Positions 8,991 through 18,022 of a stretch of DNA of 64,000 bases are shown piece by piece. Each line of letters starts with the position of its first letter. Position 1 is the stretch's first letter. A program made the position numbers and the translations under genes. Origin of the DNA: Lactonifactor sp050944855 (GTDB taxonomy: Bacteria; Bacillota; Clostridia; Lachnospirales; Lachnospiraceae); the NCBI GenBank assembly GCA_050944855.1, contig JBMNRU010000003.1, positions 124,001 through 188,000 on the forward strand, given 5' to 3'. The notes beneath the pieces were generated by a model. It saw only the letters and a list, made by a program, of their open reading frames with translations. It ran no database searches and had not been told where the DNA came from.

Positions 8991-9731
8991 CTATGAACGC
9001 TCAATATAGATATCCTCAAACAGATGATCCTGCCGAATCGTAATATCTCCCGTCTTCATCAGCTCCAGGACTGCCAGAAATGTGACCACCAGCTGGGTCC
9101 GGCTGCATTGTCCTTTCAAAAGACTGCTGAAGCAGAATTTTTTATGATCTTTTGCGTATTGCTGAATAAACTCTATTTTATCCGGAAGGCTTACTTCCTC
9201 TTTTTCAATCTGTCCAAATTTACTTCGTATGGGATCAATCTTATTTTCCTGCTTTCTGATGATCGACTGGAATATTTCATGCAGACCTTCCAGCGTCAGC
9301 CCGTCCAAAAGCAAAGAAGTATCCACCGGTTCCCGATATTCCAGCACTTCCTTCGGCAAAGTAGCGGTTTTGTAAATACTGTGGGAAGCATCCTGCATAC
9401 GGCTGCGCAGTTCATAGGACATATATTTATACATCTTATATTCCAGAAGCTGCTGCACCAGTTCTTCCCGGGGGTCTTCCTCTTCTCCTTCTTCATTGAT
9501 TTCTTTGGGAAGAAGCATTTTGCATTTGATGGAGAGCAGTGTGGCGGCCATAACCATGAATTCGCTCATAATATTCAGGTCCGCTTCCTGCATCTGACGG
9601 ATATAGTCCAAGTACTGTTCGGTAATCTCCACAATGGGGATATCATATATATTCACTTTATTTTTGTCAATCAAATGCAGAAGAAGGTCCAGCGGTCCTT
9701 CGAACACCTGCAGTTTTACGGGTATTGCCAT
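8991..9731 (-). CDS. scpA: Segregation and condensation protein ScpA
   Basis: ScpA is the kleisin that bridges SMC heads in bacterial condensin. Its hallmark start 'KLQVFEGPLDLLLHLIDKN' is present, as is the C-terminal winged helix ('TFLAVLELMKTGDI'). The start at 9731 is preferred because GAGAGG lies 7 bases upstream; an earlier in-frame ATG would overlap the metallophosphoesterase gene. It forms an operon with scpB. Confidence 0.95.
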   Translation of the reverse strand: MAIPVKLQVFEGPLDLLLHLIDKNKVNIYDIPIVEITEQYLDYIRQMQEADLNIMSEFMVMAATLLSIKCKMLLPKEINEEGEEEDPREELVQQLLEYKMYKYMSYELRSRMQDASHSIYKTATLPKEVLEYREPVDTSLLLDGLTLEGLHEIFQSIIRKQENKIDPIRSKFGQIEKEEVSLPDKIEFIQQYAKDHKKFCFSSLLKGQCSRTQLVVTFLAVLELMKTGDITIRQDHLFEDIYIERS

Positions 9732-9742
9732 GATCTTTCCTC

Positions 9743-10552
9743 TCACTTCTCTTCCAGTGGATAAAAACGGAGCACTAATAACTCTCTCGGATTAAACAGC
9801 CGCAAAGGAATCGTATGTTCTCCCATACCGGCACTTACCAGCATGATTTTCCCGTCCTGTTCAAAACGTCCATAACTATAAGGGGGAAACAAGGTGAAAT
9901 AAGGGCTGATCACCCCTCTTTTCCCCAGGCGCAGCATTCCGCCATGATAATGACCGCTTACGGTCAAATCAGCACCCCAATCAAAATATGACAGGGCAAA
10001 ACGAGGATTATGAGCCATTAAAATCTGATAGGAGGACGCATCGGCCTGTCCGATCAGCTGCTGAATATCACTGCAGTCTGCATGCTGATACCGAAACTTT
10101 TTATAGCATGCTTGGGGAAGTGACAGTCCATAAATAGAAAACTTCGTCCCCTGCAGCGTCACAGAAGCCACTGCATTATCCAACAAAGTGACGTTCTCCT
10201 CCCGAAGTACCTGTTCATATTCCCGATACTCCGGTGTCATGCCTTGGGGGTGGTACTTCATACGATATTCATGATTACCCATGGCATGAAAAACAGGGGC
10301 AACAGAAGAAATCCTGCGGATCAGCGTGCACGCAGTATCCACAGAATATCCGCTTTTTCCGATAATCATATCTCCGCCAATTAAAATTCCATCCGGCTGC
10401 AGCAGTTCGATCTCCCGCAGCAGATGGCTGTTATCTGTTCCAAAACTATGATTGTGCAGGTCGCTTAACATCACCATGACAGGAACATTCCCGGACATGC
10501 TGATTTTTGAAGAATATAATTGATACTCTTTTTGTATGAAGTTCTTCACCAT
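9743..10552 (-). CDS. Calcineurin-like metallophosphoesterase
   Basis: All five metal-binding blocks are visible: 'SDLHN' (DxH), 'GGDM', 'GNHE', 'MAHNP' and 'SGHYHGG'. This resembles the YaeI/YkuE group of Firmicutes, although the usual N-terminal membrane anchor is absent. The substrate is unknown. It is the first gene of the metallophosphoesterase-scpA-scpB set, with its stop 12 bases from the scpA start. Confidence 0.85.
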   Translation of the reverse strand: MVKNFIQKEYQLYSSKISMSGNVPVMVMLSDLHNHSFGTDNSHLLREIELLQPDGILIGGDMIIGKSGYSVDTACTLIRRISSVAPVFHAMGNHEYRMKYHPQGMTPEYREYEQVLREENVTLLDNAVASVTLQGTKFSIYGLSLPQACYKKFRYQHADCSDIQQLIGQADASSYQILMAHNPRFALSYFDWGADLTVSGHYHGGMLRLGKRGVISPYFTLFPPYSYGRFEQDGKIMLVSAGMGEHTIPLRLFNPRELLVLRFYPLEEK

Positions 10553-10640
10553 TCATTTCCTCGCACCTATTGTTTTATACGGTACACCTTCTCTCATAAT
10601 ATAATATAGAGAAAGAAGCTTTGGAAGTCAAATAAAATCT

Positions 10641-11801
10641 CTACAAAAGCCAGGAAGCAGCCACTTCTTTCATCCATGCCTTATATCCCGCTTTTTCCAC
10701 GTCCTCCGTAAAAAGAAGCCGTATGCTTCCAATCTCTTCTCCGTTTAAATAATAATGTGCACTGCCCGCCACATCTCCTTTTTTTACGGGTGCTGTCACA
10801 TTTTCTTTCAATTTAACTTTCTTTTCTATCTGTGTCAGATCCATTCCCTGGGTATCCAGATATTGAAAATCCTGTTCATAACGACAGGCACCTTCTTTTT
10901 CTACGGACTGTTTTACGGGAACGGCGGGCAGCTCTTCTTCATTGTGATCTACATATAATTTGCAGCTGCCAAAGCCCAGATTCAGCATGGCCGCCGCATC
11001 CTTAAAACGTGCTTTATAATCCGGGGCTGTCATTACCACGCTGATCAACATCATGCCATCCCGCTTCGCGACTGTAGAGACACAGTATTTTGCCAGACTG
11101 GTACTGCCTGTCTTTAAGCCCACACATCCCTCATAACCGCGGATCAGTTTATTGGTATTCGTAAGCGTAAACGGCTTGCTTCCCTGATTGGTCACATGGG
11201 TGATATCTTCCATCCATACGGAAGAATATTTTAATATGTCAGGATATTTTGTGATCAATTCCCGGGACATGAGTGCCACATCATACGCCGTCGTATAATG
11301 GTTGGTGGATTCTGTCAGGCCACAGCAATCTTCAAAATGGGTGTTCTTCATTCCCAGGCTTTTAGCACGTTCGTTCATCCGTGCGACAAATTCGCTTTCA
11401 CTGCCGGCAATATGCTCTGCCATAGCGACACTGGCATCATTTCCTGATGCAATGACAATACACTTTATCATAGTTTCCACATTTTGTTTTTCTCCCTCTT
11501 CCAGAAACACCTGGGAACCTCCCATAGATTTCGCATTGGCACTGGTCACCACCTCATCTTCCATGGACAATCTGCCTTTCTCTATTTCATCAAAAATAAG
11601 GATCAGCGTCATGATTTTCGTGATACTGGCGGGGCTAACCTGTGTATCTTTGTCTTTTTCATATATGACAGTACCGGTAGAAGCTTCCATTAAAACACCG
11701 TGGGGCGAGGTGATCAGGGTCTCATCTGCCGCCAGTACCGGTGTGGAAAACATGTGCAGCACTGTAAGTATAAGAAGAAAAAATGCCGTCTTTTTTTTCA
11801 T
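10641..11801 (-). CDS. dacA: D-alanyl-D-alanine carboxypeptidase (second paralogue)
   Basis: Second S11-family carboxypeptidase in the window. Signal peptide ends at 'PVLAADE'; SxxK in 'SPASITKIMTL', SxN in 'ASGNDAS', and KTG in 'LKTGSTSLAKYC'. A PBP5_C-like domain follows ('APVKKGDVAGSAHYY'). It acts on the outer side of the membrane on muropeptides. It is monocistronic by context, with AGGAGG before the ATG. Assignment as DacA rather than DacB/DacF is not certain. Confidence 0.85.
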   Translation of the reverse strand: MKKKTAFFLLILTVLHMFSTPVLAADETLITSPHGVLMEASTGTVIYEKDKDTQVSPASITKIMTLILIFDEIEKGRLSMEDEVVTSANAKSMGGSQVFLEEGEKQNVETMIKCIVIASGNDASVAMAEHIAGSESEFVARMNERAKSLGMKNTHFEDCCGLTESTNHYTTAYDVALMSRELITKYPDILKYSSVWMEDITHVTNQGSKPFTLTNTNKLIRGYEGCVGLKTGSTSLAKYCVSTVAKRDGMMLISVVMTAPDYKARFKDAAAMLNLGFGSCKLYVDHNEEELPAVPVKQSVEKEGACRYEQDFQYLDTQGMDLTQIEKKVKLKENVTAPVKKGDVAGSAHYYLNGEEIGSIRLLFTEDVEKAGYKAWMKEVAASWLL

Positions 11802-11860
11802 TCTTCCTCCTTCTATATAGGTACTCTTCTATAATATATTTTCCTGCAAAACAAATATGC

Positions 11861-11896
11861 AAAAAGGAACAGACATTGTTGCTTCTGTTCCTTTTC
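11861..11896. terminator. Bidirectional terminator after the cardiolipin synthase gene
   Basis: A 12-bp inverted repeat (11862-11873 and 11884-11895, core GGAACAGA/TCTGTTCC) is flanked by A- and T-runs. It lies just after the stop of the cls gene on the minus strand. Confidence 0.75.
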
Positions 11897-11897
11897 T

Positions 11898-13445
11898 TTA
11901 CAGCATCGGTGCAAATACCCGCATAATACTCTGCACCGTCCGCACAGCTAAATTTTGTTTTCTGCAGAATTCCAGTGTGATCTCATTACATACTTCGTAG
12001 GTTTCCAGCATGTCTTCCTTCACTTCCATAACTGCCTTACTCTGATACATCCAGGTTGCACACTCAAAATGCAGATATAAACTCCGGTAATCCAGATTGA
12101 TCGTTCCCACCACGGCTACTTCATCGTCACAGACAAAGCTTTTTGCATGTAAAAACCCCGGTATATATTCATAAATTTTTACTCCCGCCTCCAAAAGCTG
12201 TTCATAATAAGACTGCGTCAACAGAAATACGATTTTCTTATCGGGAATGCCCGGCGTCATAATCCGTACATCCACTCCGCTTTTGGCCGCCAGACAGAGA
12301 GCGGTCATCATTTCGTTGTCAATAATCAGATACGGGGTACAGATATATACATATTTTTTCGCACTATGAATTACATTCAGATAAACATTTTCTCCCACTA
12401 CTTCGTCATCCAGTGGGGAATCACCGAAGGGCTGTACATATCCGTCTGTTTCATAGGAATCGCTGTGATAACGCTGCGGTGTATACATAGCATAATCGCT
12501 CTCGATTCCTGTGATCATATTCCACATCTGAAGAAACATGACCGTCAGATTCCAGACCGCATCACCCTTTAACATAATGCCGGTATCCTTCCAGTGTCCG
12601 AAGCGCATATACTCATTAATGTATTCATCTGCCAGATTGATGCCGCCGGTAAAACCTACATGACCGTCAATCACCAGAATCTTGCGATGATCCCGGTTAT
12701 TCAATATAATATTCAGAATCGGCTTCAGCGGATTAAAAGCAGCACACTTAATGCCCTTGGCCTGCAGATCCTTATAAAAATGATGCGGCAGCGTAGTTAC
12801 ACAGCCCATATCATCATAAATCAGACGCACATCCACCCCTTCTCTGGCTTTCTGTTCCAGTACGTCCAGTACGGTCTTCCACATACGCCCTTCACTGATA
12901 ATAAAATACTCCAGAAAAATAAAATGCTCTGCTTTTTTCAGTTCATTCAGCATATCAATAAACATATCATCCCCCACGGGATAATACTTTGTCTGGGTAT
13001 TCCTGTGCACCGGATAACCGCCATAATCTCTGATATACTGAGATGAATGTGCCATTCGCATATTCTGGACTTCCAATTCTTTATGAACTTCTTCTTTTTC
13101 TTTAAAAAATCCCTGGATCTGTGTTAAAGTTTCATTGTACTTTCTCTCACTTTTTTTTGCCACTCTGGATTTGCCGAAAAGGAAGTAAATCGTCACGCCA
13201 AATAAGGGAAGCACAAGAATCAAAATGGACCAAGCCAATTTGTAAGAGGGATTAATCCTCTGATTCATGATCCACAATACAATGACAATACTCGCTATGG
13301 TGATCAAATTACGAAAAAGTCCAGACAACTCTGCGAGTCCCCATACCATGGTAATAATCCACATTAACTGTAGGAGAATACCCAGGGCAATTACAAATAT
13401 TCGATTTGATATGGTTTTTGATAAATGCTTTATTAAATCTTTCAT
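11898..13445 (-). CDS. cls: Cardiolipin synthase
   Basis: Membrane phospholipase D-family enzyme that condenses two phosphatidylglycerols to cardiolipin. Two N-terminal transmembrane helices (PLDc_N) come first, then two HKD motifs: 'HRKILVIDGHVGFTGG' and 'HAKSFVCDDEVAVVG', each followed by N-x-D residues. About 515 residues, the usual size. The start at 13445 has AAAGGG 4 to 5 bases upstream. That site lies immediately after the rpsU terminator, so expression may depend partly on read-through. Confidence 0.92.
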   Translation of the reverse strand: MKDLIKHLSKTISNRIFVIALGILLQLMWIITMVWGLAELSGLFRNLITIASIVIVLWIMNQRINPSYKLAWSILILVLPLFGVTIYFLFGKSRVAKKSERKYNETLTQIQGFFKEKEEVHKELEVQNMRMAHSSQYIRDYGGYPVHRNTQTKYYPVGDDMFIDMLNELKKAEHFIFLEYFIISEGRMWKTVLDVLEQKAREGVDVRLIYDDMGCVTTLPHHFYKDLQAKGIKCAAFNPLKPILNIILNNRDHRKILVIDGHVGFTGGINLADEYINEYMRFGHWKDTGIMLKGDAVWNLTVMFLQMWNMITGIESDYAMYTPQRYHSDSYETDGYVQPFGDSPLDDEVVGENVYLNVIHSAKKYVYICTPYLIIDNEMMTALCLAAKSGVDVRIMTPGIPDKKIVFLLTQSYYEQLLEAGVKIYEYIPGFLHAKSFVCDDEVAVVGTINLDYRSLYLHFECATWMYQSKAVMEVKEDMLETYEVCNEITLEFCRKQNLAVRTVQSIMRVFAPML

Positions 13446-13458
13446 AACACCCTTTAGC

Positions 13459-13490
13459 AAAAAAGTCCCTGGAAACCCAGGGACCTTTTA
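13459..13490 (-). terminator. Rho-independent terminator of rpsU
   Basis: Perfect 8-bp stem GTCCCTGG/CCAGGGAC (13465-13472 and 13477-13484) with a 4-base loop and a T-run on the minus strand, directly after the rpsU stop. Confidence 0.9.
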
Positions 13491-13498
13491 ACTGCACA

Positions 13499-13675
13499 TT
13501 AATTATATTTACGTTTTCTAGCAGCTTCAGATTTTTTCTTACGACGAACGCTTGGTTTCTCGTAATGCTCTCTCTTGCGGATTTCCTGCTGAATGCCGGC
13601 TTTCGCACAGCTACGCTTAAATCTGCGTAAAGCACTATCTAAAGTCTCGTTTTCTTTCACGATTACATTTGACAT
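13499..13675 (-). CDS. rpsU: 30S ribosomal protein S21
   Basis: A 58-residue, very basic protein with the S21 signature 'MSNVIVKENETLDSALRRFK' and a Lys/Arg-rich tail ending 'RKRKYN'. S21 sits on the platform of the small subunit near the anti-Shine-Dalgarno end of 16S rRNA. It has its own promoter (13753-13780) and terminator. A GGAGGGAGG site lies upstream of the ATG. Confidence 0.97.
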   Translation of the reverse strand: MSNVIVKENETLDSALRRFKRSCAKAGIQQEIRKREHYEKPSVRRKKKSEAARKRKYN

Positions 13676-13752
13676 AGTCTCACACCTAACCTCCCTCCAG
13701 CTGTAAATTGTGCATAATACAACTGTGTGGGTATTTTTTACTGCACAAAAAC

Positions 13753-13780
13753 ATTATAGCAGATTTTTCACTTTCGTCAA
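13753..13780 (-). promoter_or_regulatory. Vegetative promoter of rpsU
   Basis: On the minus strand, TTGACG (13775-13780), 16-base spacer, TATAAT (13753-13758). The leader to rpsU is about 70 bases and contains a short TTGTGCA/TGCACAA inverted repeat. Confidence 0.85.
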
Positions 13781-13862
13781 CTAATTTCCAGATATTTTTT
13801 CAAAAAAACACCCCCGCTCCGGACTTTCGGTTCCATAGCCGCATTTTTCCGTCTTCTACATC

Positions 13863-13900
13863 AAAAGTTAACGTCCGTTCAGCCCGCGCCATTCGCAAAA
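13863..13900. repeat. 38-bp intergenic repeat, copy 1
   Basis: A 38-base block (begins AAAAGTTAACGTCCGTTCAG, ends CGCCATTCGCAAAA) recurs base for base at 57185-57222 in another intergenic space. Here it lies between divergent rpsU and tRNA-Ala, just upstream of the tRNA promoter. Confidence 0.9.
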
Positions 13901-13929
13901 ACTTGCTTAAAATTGACGAAATTTTGCAC

Positions 13930-13957
13930 TTGACAATTTATGGGAATCTGCTATAAT
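13930..13957 (+). promoter_or_regulatory. Promoter of tRNA-Ala
   Basis: TTGACA (13930-13935), 16-base spacer, TATAAT (13952-13957). The mature tRNA 5' end is only 10 bases beyond the -10 box, so transcription starts almost at the tRNA itself. Confidence 0.9.
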
Positions 13958-13966
13958 AACGTCCAT

Positions 13967-14040
13967 GGGGATGTAGCTCAGTTGGCTAGAGCACCTGCCT
14001 TGCAAGCAGGGGGTCGTGAGTTCGAGTCTCATTATCTCCA
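13967..14040 (+). tRNA. tRNA-Ala (anticodon TGC)
   Basis: A 74-base cloverleaf: 7-bp acceptor stem with the alanine identity pair G3:U70, D-arm AGCTCAGTTGG, anticodon stem CCTGC/GCAGG around the loop CTTGCAA, and a T-loop TTCGAGT. CCA is not encoded. It is followed by its own terminator and faces an alanyl-tRNA synthetase gene. Confidence 0.97.
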
Positions 14041-14049
14041 TTTTTTTTT

Positions 14050-14069
14050 GCGCCTGAGGGCGCTTTTTT
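14050..14069 (+). terminator. Terminator of tRNA-Ala
   Basis: GCGCC-TGAG-GGCGC stem-loop followed by six T residues, 10 bases after the tRNA 3' end. Confidence 0.85.
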
Positions 14070-14102
14070 ATTGCACAAAATACTTTTCTTCACATGCTTG
14101 GC

Positions 14103-14158
14103 AAAAAAAGTGCTGCTGCTCCACGGATCCATCCTATCTGTGAGCATCAGCACTTTTT
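14103..14158. terminator. Bidirectional terminator between tRNA-Ala and the AlaRS gene
   Basis: A 12-bp stem with one mismatch (14110-14121 and 14142-14153) flanked by an A-run and a T-run, lying 10 bases from the AlaRS stop codon. Confidence 0.8.
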
Positions 14159-14167
14159 ATTTTATTT

Positions 14168-15955
14168 TTATTCGTCTATTAAGACTGCTTTAATACGTCT
14201 TACGCCGGCACCGGAGGACTGCTCTTTTTTAATTTTGAAACGTCCCAGTTCGCCGGTTGAAGCCGCATGCGGTCCACCGCAGATTTCTTTGGAGAAATCA
14301 CCAATAGAATATGTTTTAACCATTTCACCGTATTTGCTTTCGAAAATACCCAGGAAATCCTGTGCTTTTGCTTCTTCTAAGCTAAGCTCTTTCATAACAA
14401 CAGGAATATCCTGCTGAATTACTTCATTGACACGATCTTCTACTTTCTTAATCTCCTCTTTGGTCAATGCACGATCGAAGGAGAAATCGAAACGAAGTCT
14501 TTCTGCCGTAATGTTAGAACCTCTCTGATAACAGTCTTTTGAACAGATCTCTCTCAATGCTGCATGTAACAGATGCGTTGCTGTATGCAGTTTTGTGGTC
14601 TCTTCTTTATTATCTGCCAGACCACAGGCAAACTTCTGCTCACTGCCTGCCCGGCTCTTTTCCTGATGCTCGGTAAATGCAGCCTGGAATCCCTCAACAT
14701 CTACCTTTACCCCCTGTTCTTTTGCCATTTCGATGGTAATTTCGATAGGGAATCCATAAGTATCCAGTAAATGGAATGCTGTTTTTCCGTCTAAACAATC
14801 ACCCTGCAGTTTACTGATGGCTTTGTTAAATTCCTTGGTACCGCTCTGCAGAGTCTTTAAGAACTTCACTTCTTCTTTATCGATCTCTGTAATGATTCTG
14901 TCCAGATTCCTTGTCAGTTCCGGGTAAATATCTTCGTATACTTTTGCGTAGATCTTACTTACTTCAGACAGTTTGCCCTGCGGAATATTTAAGTTCATTC
15001 CATAACGGATGGCTCTTCTTAAGATTCTTCTGAGGATATATCCCTGATCAACGTTGGACGGAGAAATACCTTTTTCATCACCGATCATAAAGGTAGCTGT
15101 ACGGCAGTGATCTAAGATGATTCGGAATGCTTTTGTTATGTTTTCATCCTCACCATAGGTATGTCCGGAAACCTCTTCTAAGTATGCCTTTGCCTCATCA
15201 AAGATATCAGTATCATATACGCTGTCTTTATTCTGCAGGATACATACGGTTCTTTCCAGTCCCATACCCGTATCTACATTCTGCTGAGACAGTAATTCGT
15301 ATTTTCCTTCAGCTGTCTTGTTATATTCCATAAAAACGTCATTCCAGATTTCAAGGAAGGCACCGCAGTCACAGGCCGGAGAACAATCCGGTCCGCATTT
15401 GGGTTTTCTCATAATAAACATCTCGGAATCCGGTCCGCATGGGCCAGTCAGTCCAGCCGGACCCCACCAGTTGTTTTCCTTCGGCAAATAGTAAATATTT
15501 TCTTTTTTGATGCCGCATTCTTCCCAAAGCTTAGCAGATTCTTCATCTCTTGGGGCATCCTCGTCACCTGCAAATACAGACACTGCAATACGTTCCGGAT
15601 CCAGTCCCAGATACTCCGGGCTTGTTAAAAACTCATAGCTCCAGGGAATCATTTCTTTTTTGAAATAATCTCCTAAAGACCAGTTTCCCAGCATCTCAAA
15701 GAATGTGCAGTGGGAAGCATCACCTACTTCGTCAATATCCCCTGTACGAACACATTTCTGAGAGTCTGTCAGTCTGGTGCCGGCCGGATGCTTTTCACCC
15801 ATAAGATAAGGTACCAGCGGGTGCATACCTGCAGTGGTAAATAATACAGTAGGGTCATTTTCCGGGATTACAGATGCAGATGGTATAATAGCATGAGACT
15901 TACTCTCAAAATACTTTAAATACATTTGTCTCAAATCTTTACTTGTGATTTCCAT
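14168..15955 (-). CDS. alaS: Short-form alanyl-tRNA synthetase lacking C-Ala
   Basis: Charges tRNA-Ala and hydrolyses misacylated Ser/Gly-tRNA. At 595 residues it is much shorter than the usual 870-880. Residues about 1-435 form the class II catalytic domain (motif 2 'FFEMLGNWSLGDYFKKE', 'GPCGP', 'RRILRRAIRYG'). The editing core follows almost directly ('HTATHLL', then 'CGGPHA'), skipping most of the beta-barrel usually before it, and the C-Ala domain is absent. The editing site has Pro where most bacterial enzymes have Thr in CGGTH. A Cys cluster 'CGPDCSPACDCG' near residue 195 may bind metal. The start at 15955 has AAGGA upstream. A full-length paralogue elsewhere in the genome is possible. 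Confidence 0.85.
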   Translation of the reverse strand: MEITSKDLRQMYLKYFESKSHAIIPSASVIPENDPTVLFTTAGMHPLVPYLMGEKHPAGTRLTDSQKCVRTGDIDEVGDASHCTFFEMLGNWSLGDYFKKEMIPWSYEFLTSPEYLGLDPERIAVSVFAGDEDAPRDEESAKLWEECGIKKENIYYLPKENNWWGPAGLTGPCGPDSEMFIMRKPKCGPDCSPACDCGAFLEIWNDVFMEYNKTAEGKYELLSQQNVDTGMGLERTVCILQNKDSVYDTDIFDEAKAYLEEVSGHTYGEDENITKAFRIILDHCRTATFMIGDEKGISPSNVDQGYILRRILRRAIRYGMNLNIPQGKLSEVSKIYAKVYEDIYPELTRNLDRIITEIDKEEVKFLKTLQSGTKEFNKAISKLQGDCLDGKTAFHLLDTYGFPIEITIEMAKEQGVKVDVEGFQAAFTEHQEKSRAGSEQKFACGLADNKEETTKLHTATHLLHAALREICSKDCYQRGSNITAERLRFDFSFDRALTKEEIKKVEDRVNEVIQQDIPVVMKELSLEEAKAQDFLGIFESKYGEMVKTYSIGDFSKEICGGPHAASTGELGRFKIKKEQSSGAGVRRIKAVLIDE

Positions 15956-16025
15956 TTCGCATAGTCCTTTCATCGTAAAATATTATTCTATAGTTTATCA
16001 TCTTTCTATAACCTTGTCCACTTTA

Positions 16026-16075
16026 TTTCCAACATTTTTTGCCAAAGAAATTTCCAACATTTTTTGCCAAAGAAA
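16026..16075. repeat. Perfect 25-bp tandem duplication
   Basis: A 25-base unit (starts TTTCCAACATTTTTTG) occurs twice head to tail with no mismatch at 16026-16050 and 16051-16075, between the asnB hairpin and the AlaRS promoter region. Confidence 0.95.
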
Positions 16076-16077
16076 TG

Positions 16078-16123
16078 CCGGTTTACAGCGTGATGGCACA
16101 AAAACAGTCACGCTGTAAACCGG
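16078..16123 (-). terminator. Long hairpin downstream of asnB
   Basis: A 16-bp perfect inverted repeat (16078-16093 and 16108-16123, core GGTTTACAGCGTGA) with a 14-base loop. It is very stable, but the following T-run on the minus strand is weak, so it may act as a processing or stability element as much as a terminator. Confidence 0.7.
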
Positions 16124-16144
16124 ATGGCAAGCAAAAAAGCATCT

Positions 16145-17998
16145 TTACAGCAAAATCTGAATTTTATAATGCTCCAGCCAGTAATTTACCTGCAACAAAA
16201 ATGCCAGCATCTGCGGTCCGGCCATCAGCTGTCCATACCAGGGTCTTCCATAATCTGATGGACTTTTCAGGAACTGCTCCACCTTTTTTCTGTCAATCAG
16301 CTGTCTTACGGGCGCCTGAGGATCATGCAGGACCTCTTTTAACTTTTCTCCCAGCATTTTTTCATATCCCGGATGATACGTCTTAGGATAAGGGCTTTTC
16401 TTCCGATACAAAACCTCGTCGGGCAGGATCCCCTCCCCCGCCCTGCGAAGAAGGCCCTTCACCAGTCCATCCGGACATTTCATTTCCCAGGGCACATTCC
16501 ACACATATTCTACGATTCTGTGATCTGCCAGAGGAACTCTGGCCTCTAATCCGGAATACATACTGGTTCGATCCATGCGGTCTAACAGGGTAACCATAAA
16601 CCAGCGCAGATTCAAATATGCAATCTCTCTTCTGCGCTTTTCTGTTTCGGATTCCCCGGGAAGCACCGGCGTTTCCCCTATGGTTTTTTCATAAGCGGCG
16701 CCGGCGTATTCTTCCAATGGCAGAATCTGCAGCATTTCTTCTTTCAGCAAAGCTTTTCTGGGTTCCATATCCATCGACCACGGGAAAGCATGGGCTTCGA
16801 AACATGCTTTTTTATGAAACCACGGATATCCTCCGAAAATCTCATCGGCACATTCTCCCGTAAGTGTTACCTTGTTAAAATCCACAACCTTGGAGCAAAA
16901 ATATAAAAGGGAAGATTCTACGTCTGCCATGCAGGGAAGATCTCTGGCATCCACTGCCTTGTATAAATACTCTTCCAGCTGGCTGTTGTCACATTCCAGA
17001 TAAATATGCTGCGTTTTCGCATCCTGCACCATAATATCCACGAATGGGCGGTCTTGTGACGGCTGAAAAGAATTTGCCTGAAAATATCTGCTGTTTCCCT
17101 GAAAATCAAAGGAAAACGTGTTTAGTTTCCTGCCCTGACGGGCCAGTTCTTTTGCACATACCGCCGTAACCAGACTGCTGTCCACACCGCCGGACAAAAA
17201 AGTACAGATTGGAATATCCGACAACATTTGGCCGGTAATCGCATCCTGCAGAAGCCAGGATGTTTTTTCCACGGTCTCCTCCATCGTATCTTCATGAGGT
17301 TTGCTTTGCAATTTCCAATAACAGAAATCCCGTGCTCCTTCTGCAGAAAATGTCAGATAATGGCCGGGGAGTACTTCCTTCATATCTTTAAAAACACCTT
17401 TTCCATAAGACTTGGCAGGCCCAAGAGCAAAAATCTCACACAGTCCATCCCGGTCTAAAACAGGCGAAAGTCCCGGATAACAAAAAATTCCTTTCATCTC
17501 GGAAGAAAACACAACGCCGTTCTCTGTCTGCTGATAAAAAAGAGGCTTTACTCCCAGCCGATCACGGCAAAGAATCATCTTTTTCAAACGATCGTCCCAG
17601 ATAGAGAAGGCAAAAATACCGTTTAAACGGGAAAAAAACGTTTCTCCTTCTTCCATGTAGCCTGCCAGAATGACTTCCGTATCACTGAAAGTTGTAAAAT
17701 GACAACCCTTTTTCAGCAATTCTTTTTTCAGTTCATGCATATTATAGATTTCACCATTATAGGTAATCGTACAGGAATATTCCCCCACCTGCCGGGTCAT
17801 AGGCTGTCCGCCGGTCTGCAGATCAATGATCGACAGTCGTACATGGGCCAAGCCGCAATGTGCATTTAAAAAGATTCCGTCTCCATCCGGTCCCCGATGC
17901 TTCTGCGCCTGATTCATCTGACGCAATACCTGTTTCCATTTATTTTCTTCCTTGGTATAGGACATCTGTGGATGATAAAATCCCGCTATGCCGCACAT
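16145..17998 (-). CDS. asnB: Asparagine synthase (glutamine-hydrolysing)
   Basis: Makes asparagine from aspartate, glutamine and ATP. The N-terminal class II glutaminase starts with the catalytic Cys ('MCGIAGFYHP'), followed by 'RGPDGDGIF'. The synthetase domain has the PP-loop 'LSGGVDSSLVTAV' near residue 265. Length 617, as expected. The start at 17998 exposes Cys2 after Met removal and has an AGAGG site 7 bases upstream; the GTG two codons earlier would be too close to that site. It begins 24 bases after dpaB, so it is probably in the dipicolinate operon, which is unusual. Confidence 0.93.
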   Translation of the reverse strand: MCGIAGFYHPQMSYTKEENKWKQVLRQMNQAQKHRGPDGDGIFLNAHCGLAHVRLSIIDLQTGGQPMTRQVGEYSCTITYNGEIYNMHELKKELLKKGCHFTTFSDTEVILAGYMEEGETFFSRLNGIFAFSIWDDRLKKMILCRDRLGVKPLFYQQTENGVVFSSEMKGIFCYPGLSPVLDRDGLCEIFALGPAKSYGKGVFKDMKEVLPGHYLTFSAEGARDFCYWKLQSKPHEDTMEETVEKTSWLLQDAITGQMLSDIPICTFLSGGVDSSLVTAVCAKELARQGRKLNTFSFDFQGNSRYFQANSFQPSQDRPFVDIMVQDAKTQHIYLECDNSQLEEYLYKAVDARDLPCMADVESSLLYFCSKVVDFNKVTLTGECADEIFGGYPWFHKKACFEAHAFPWSMDMEPRKALLKEEMLQILPLEEYAGAAYEKTIGETPVLPGESETEKRRREIAYLNLRWFMVTLLDRMDRTSMYSGLEARVPLADHRIVEYVWNVPWEMKCPDGLVKGLLRRAGEGILPDEVLYRKKSPYPKTYHPGYEKMLGEKLKEVLHDPQAPVRQLIDRKKVEQFLKSPSDYGRPWYGQLMAGPQMLAFLLQVNYWLEHYKIQILL

Positions 17999-18022
17999 AA
18001 TCACACCTCTTTCTTCTGCTCA

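Noticed and set aside
9024..9764. Long open frame on the plus strand over scpA
   Set aside because: It is antisense to a clear scpA gene, Phe/His-rich as expected for a shadow frame, and has no family match.
15956..16145. Possible T-box leader before the AlaRS gene
   Set aside because: No T-box core sequence or specifier loop was seen; only the tandem repeat and the asnB hairpin.
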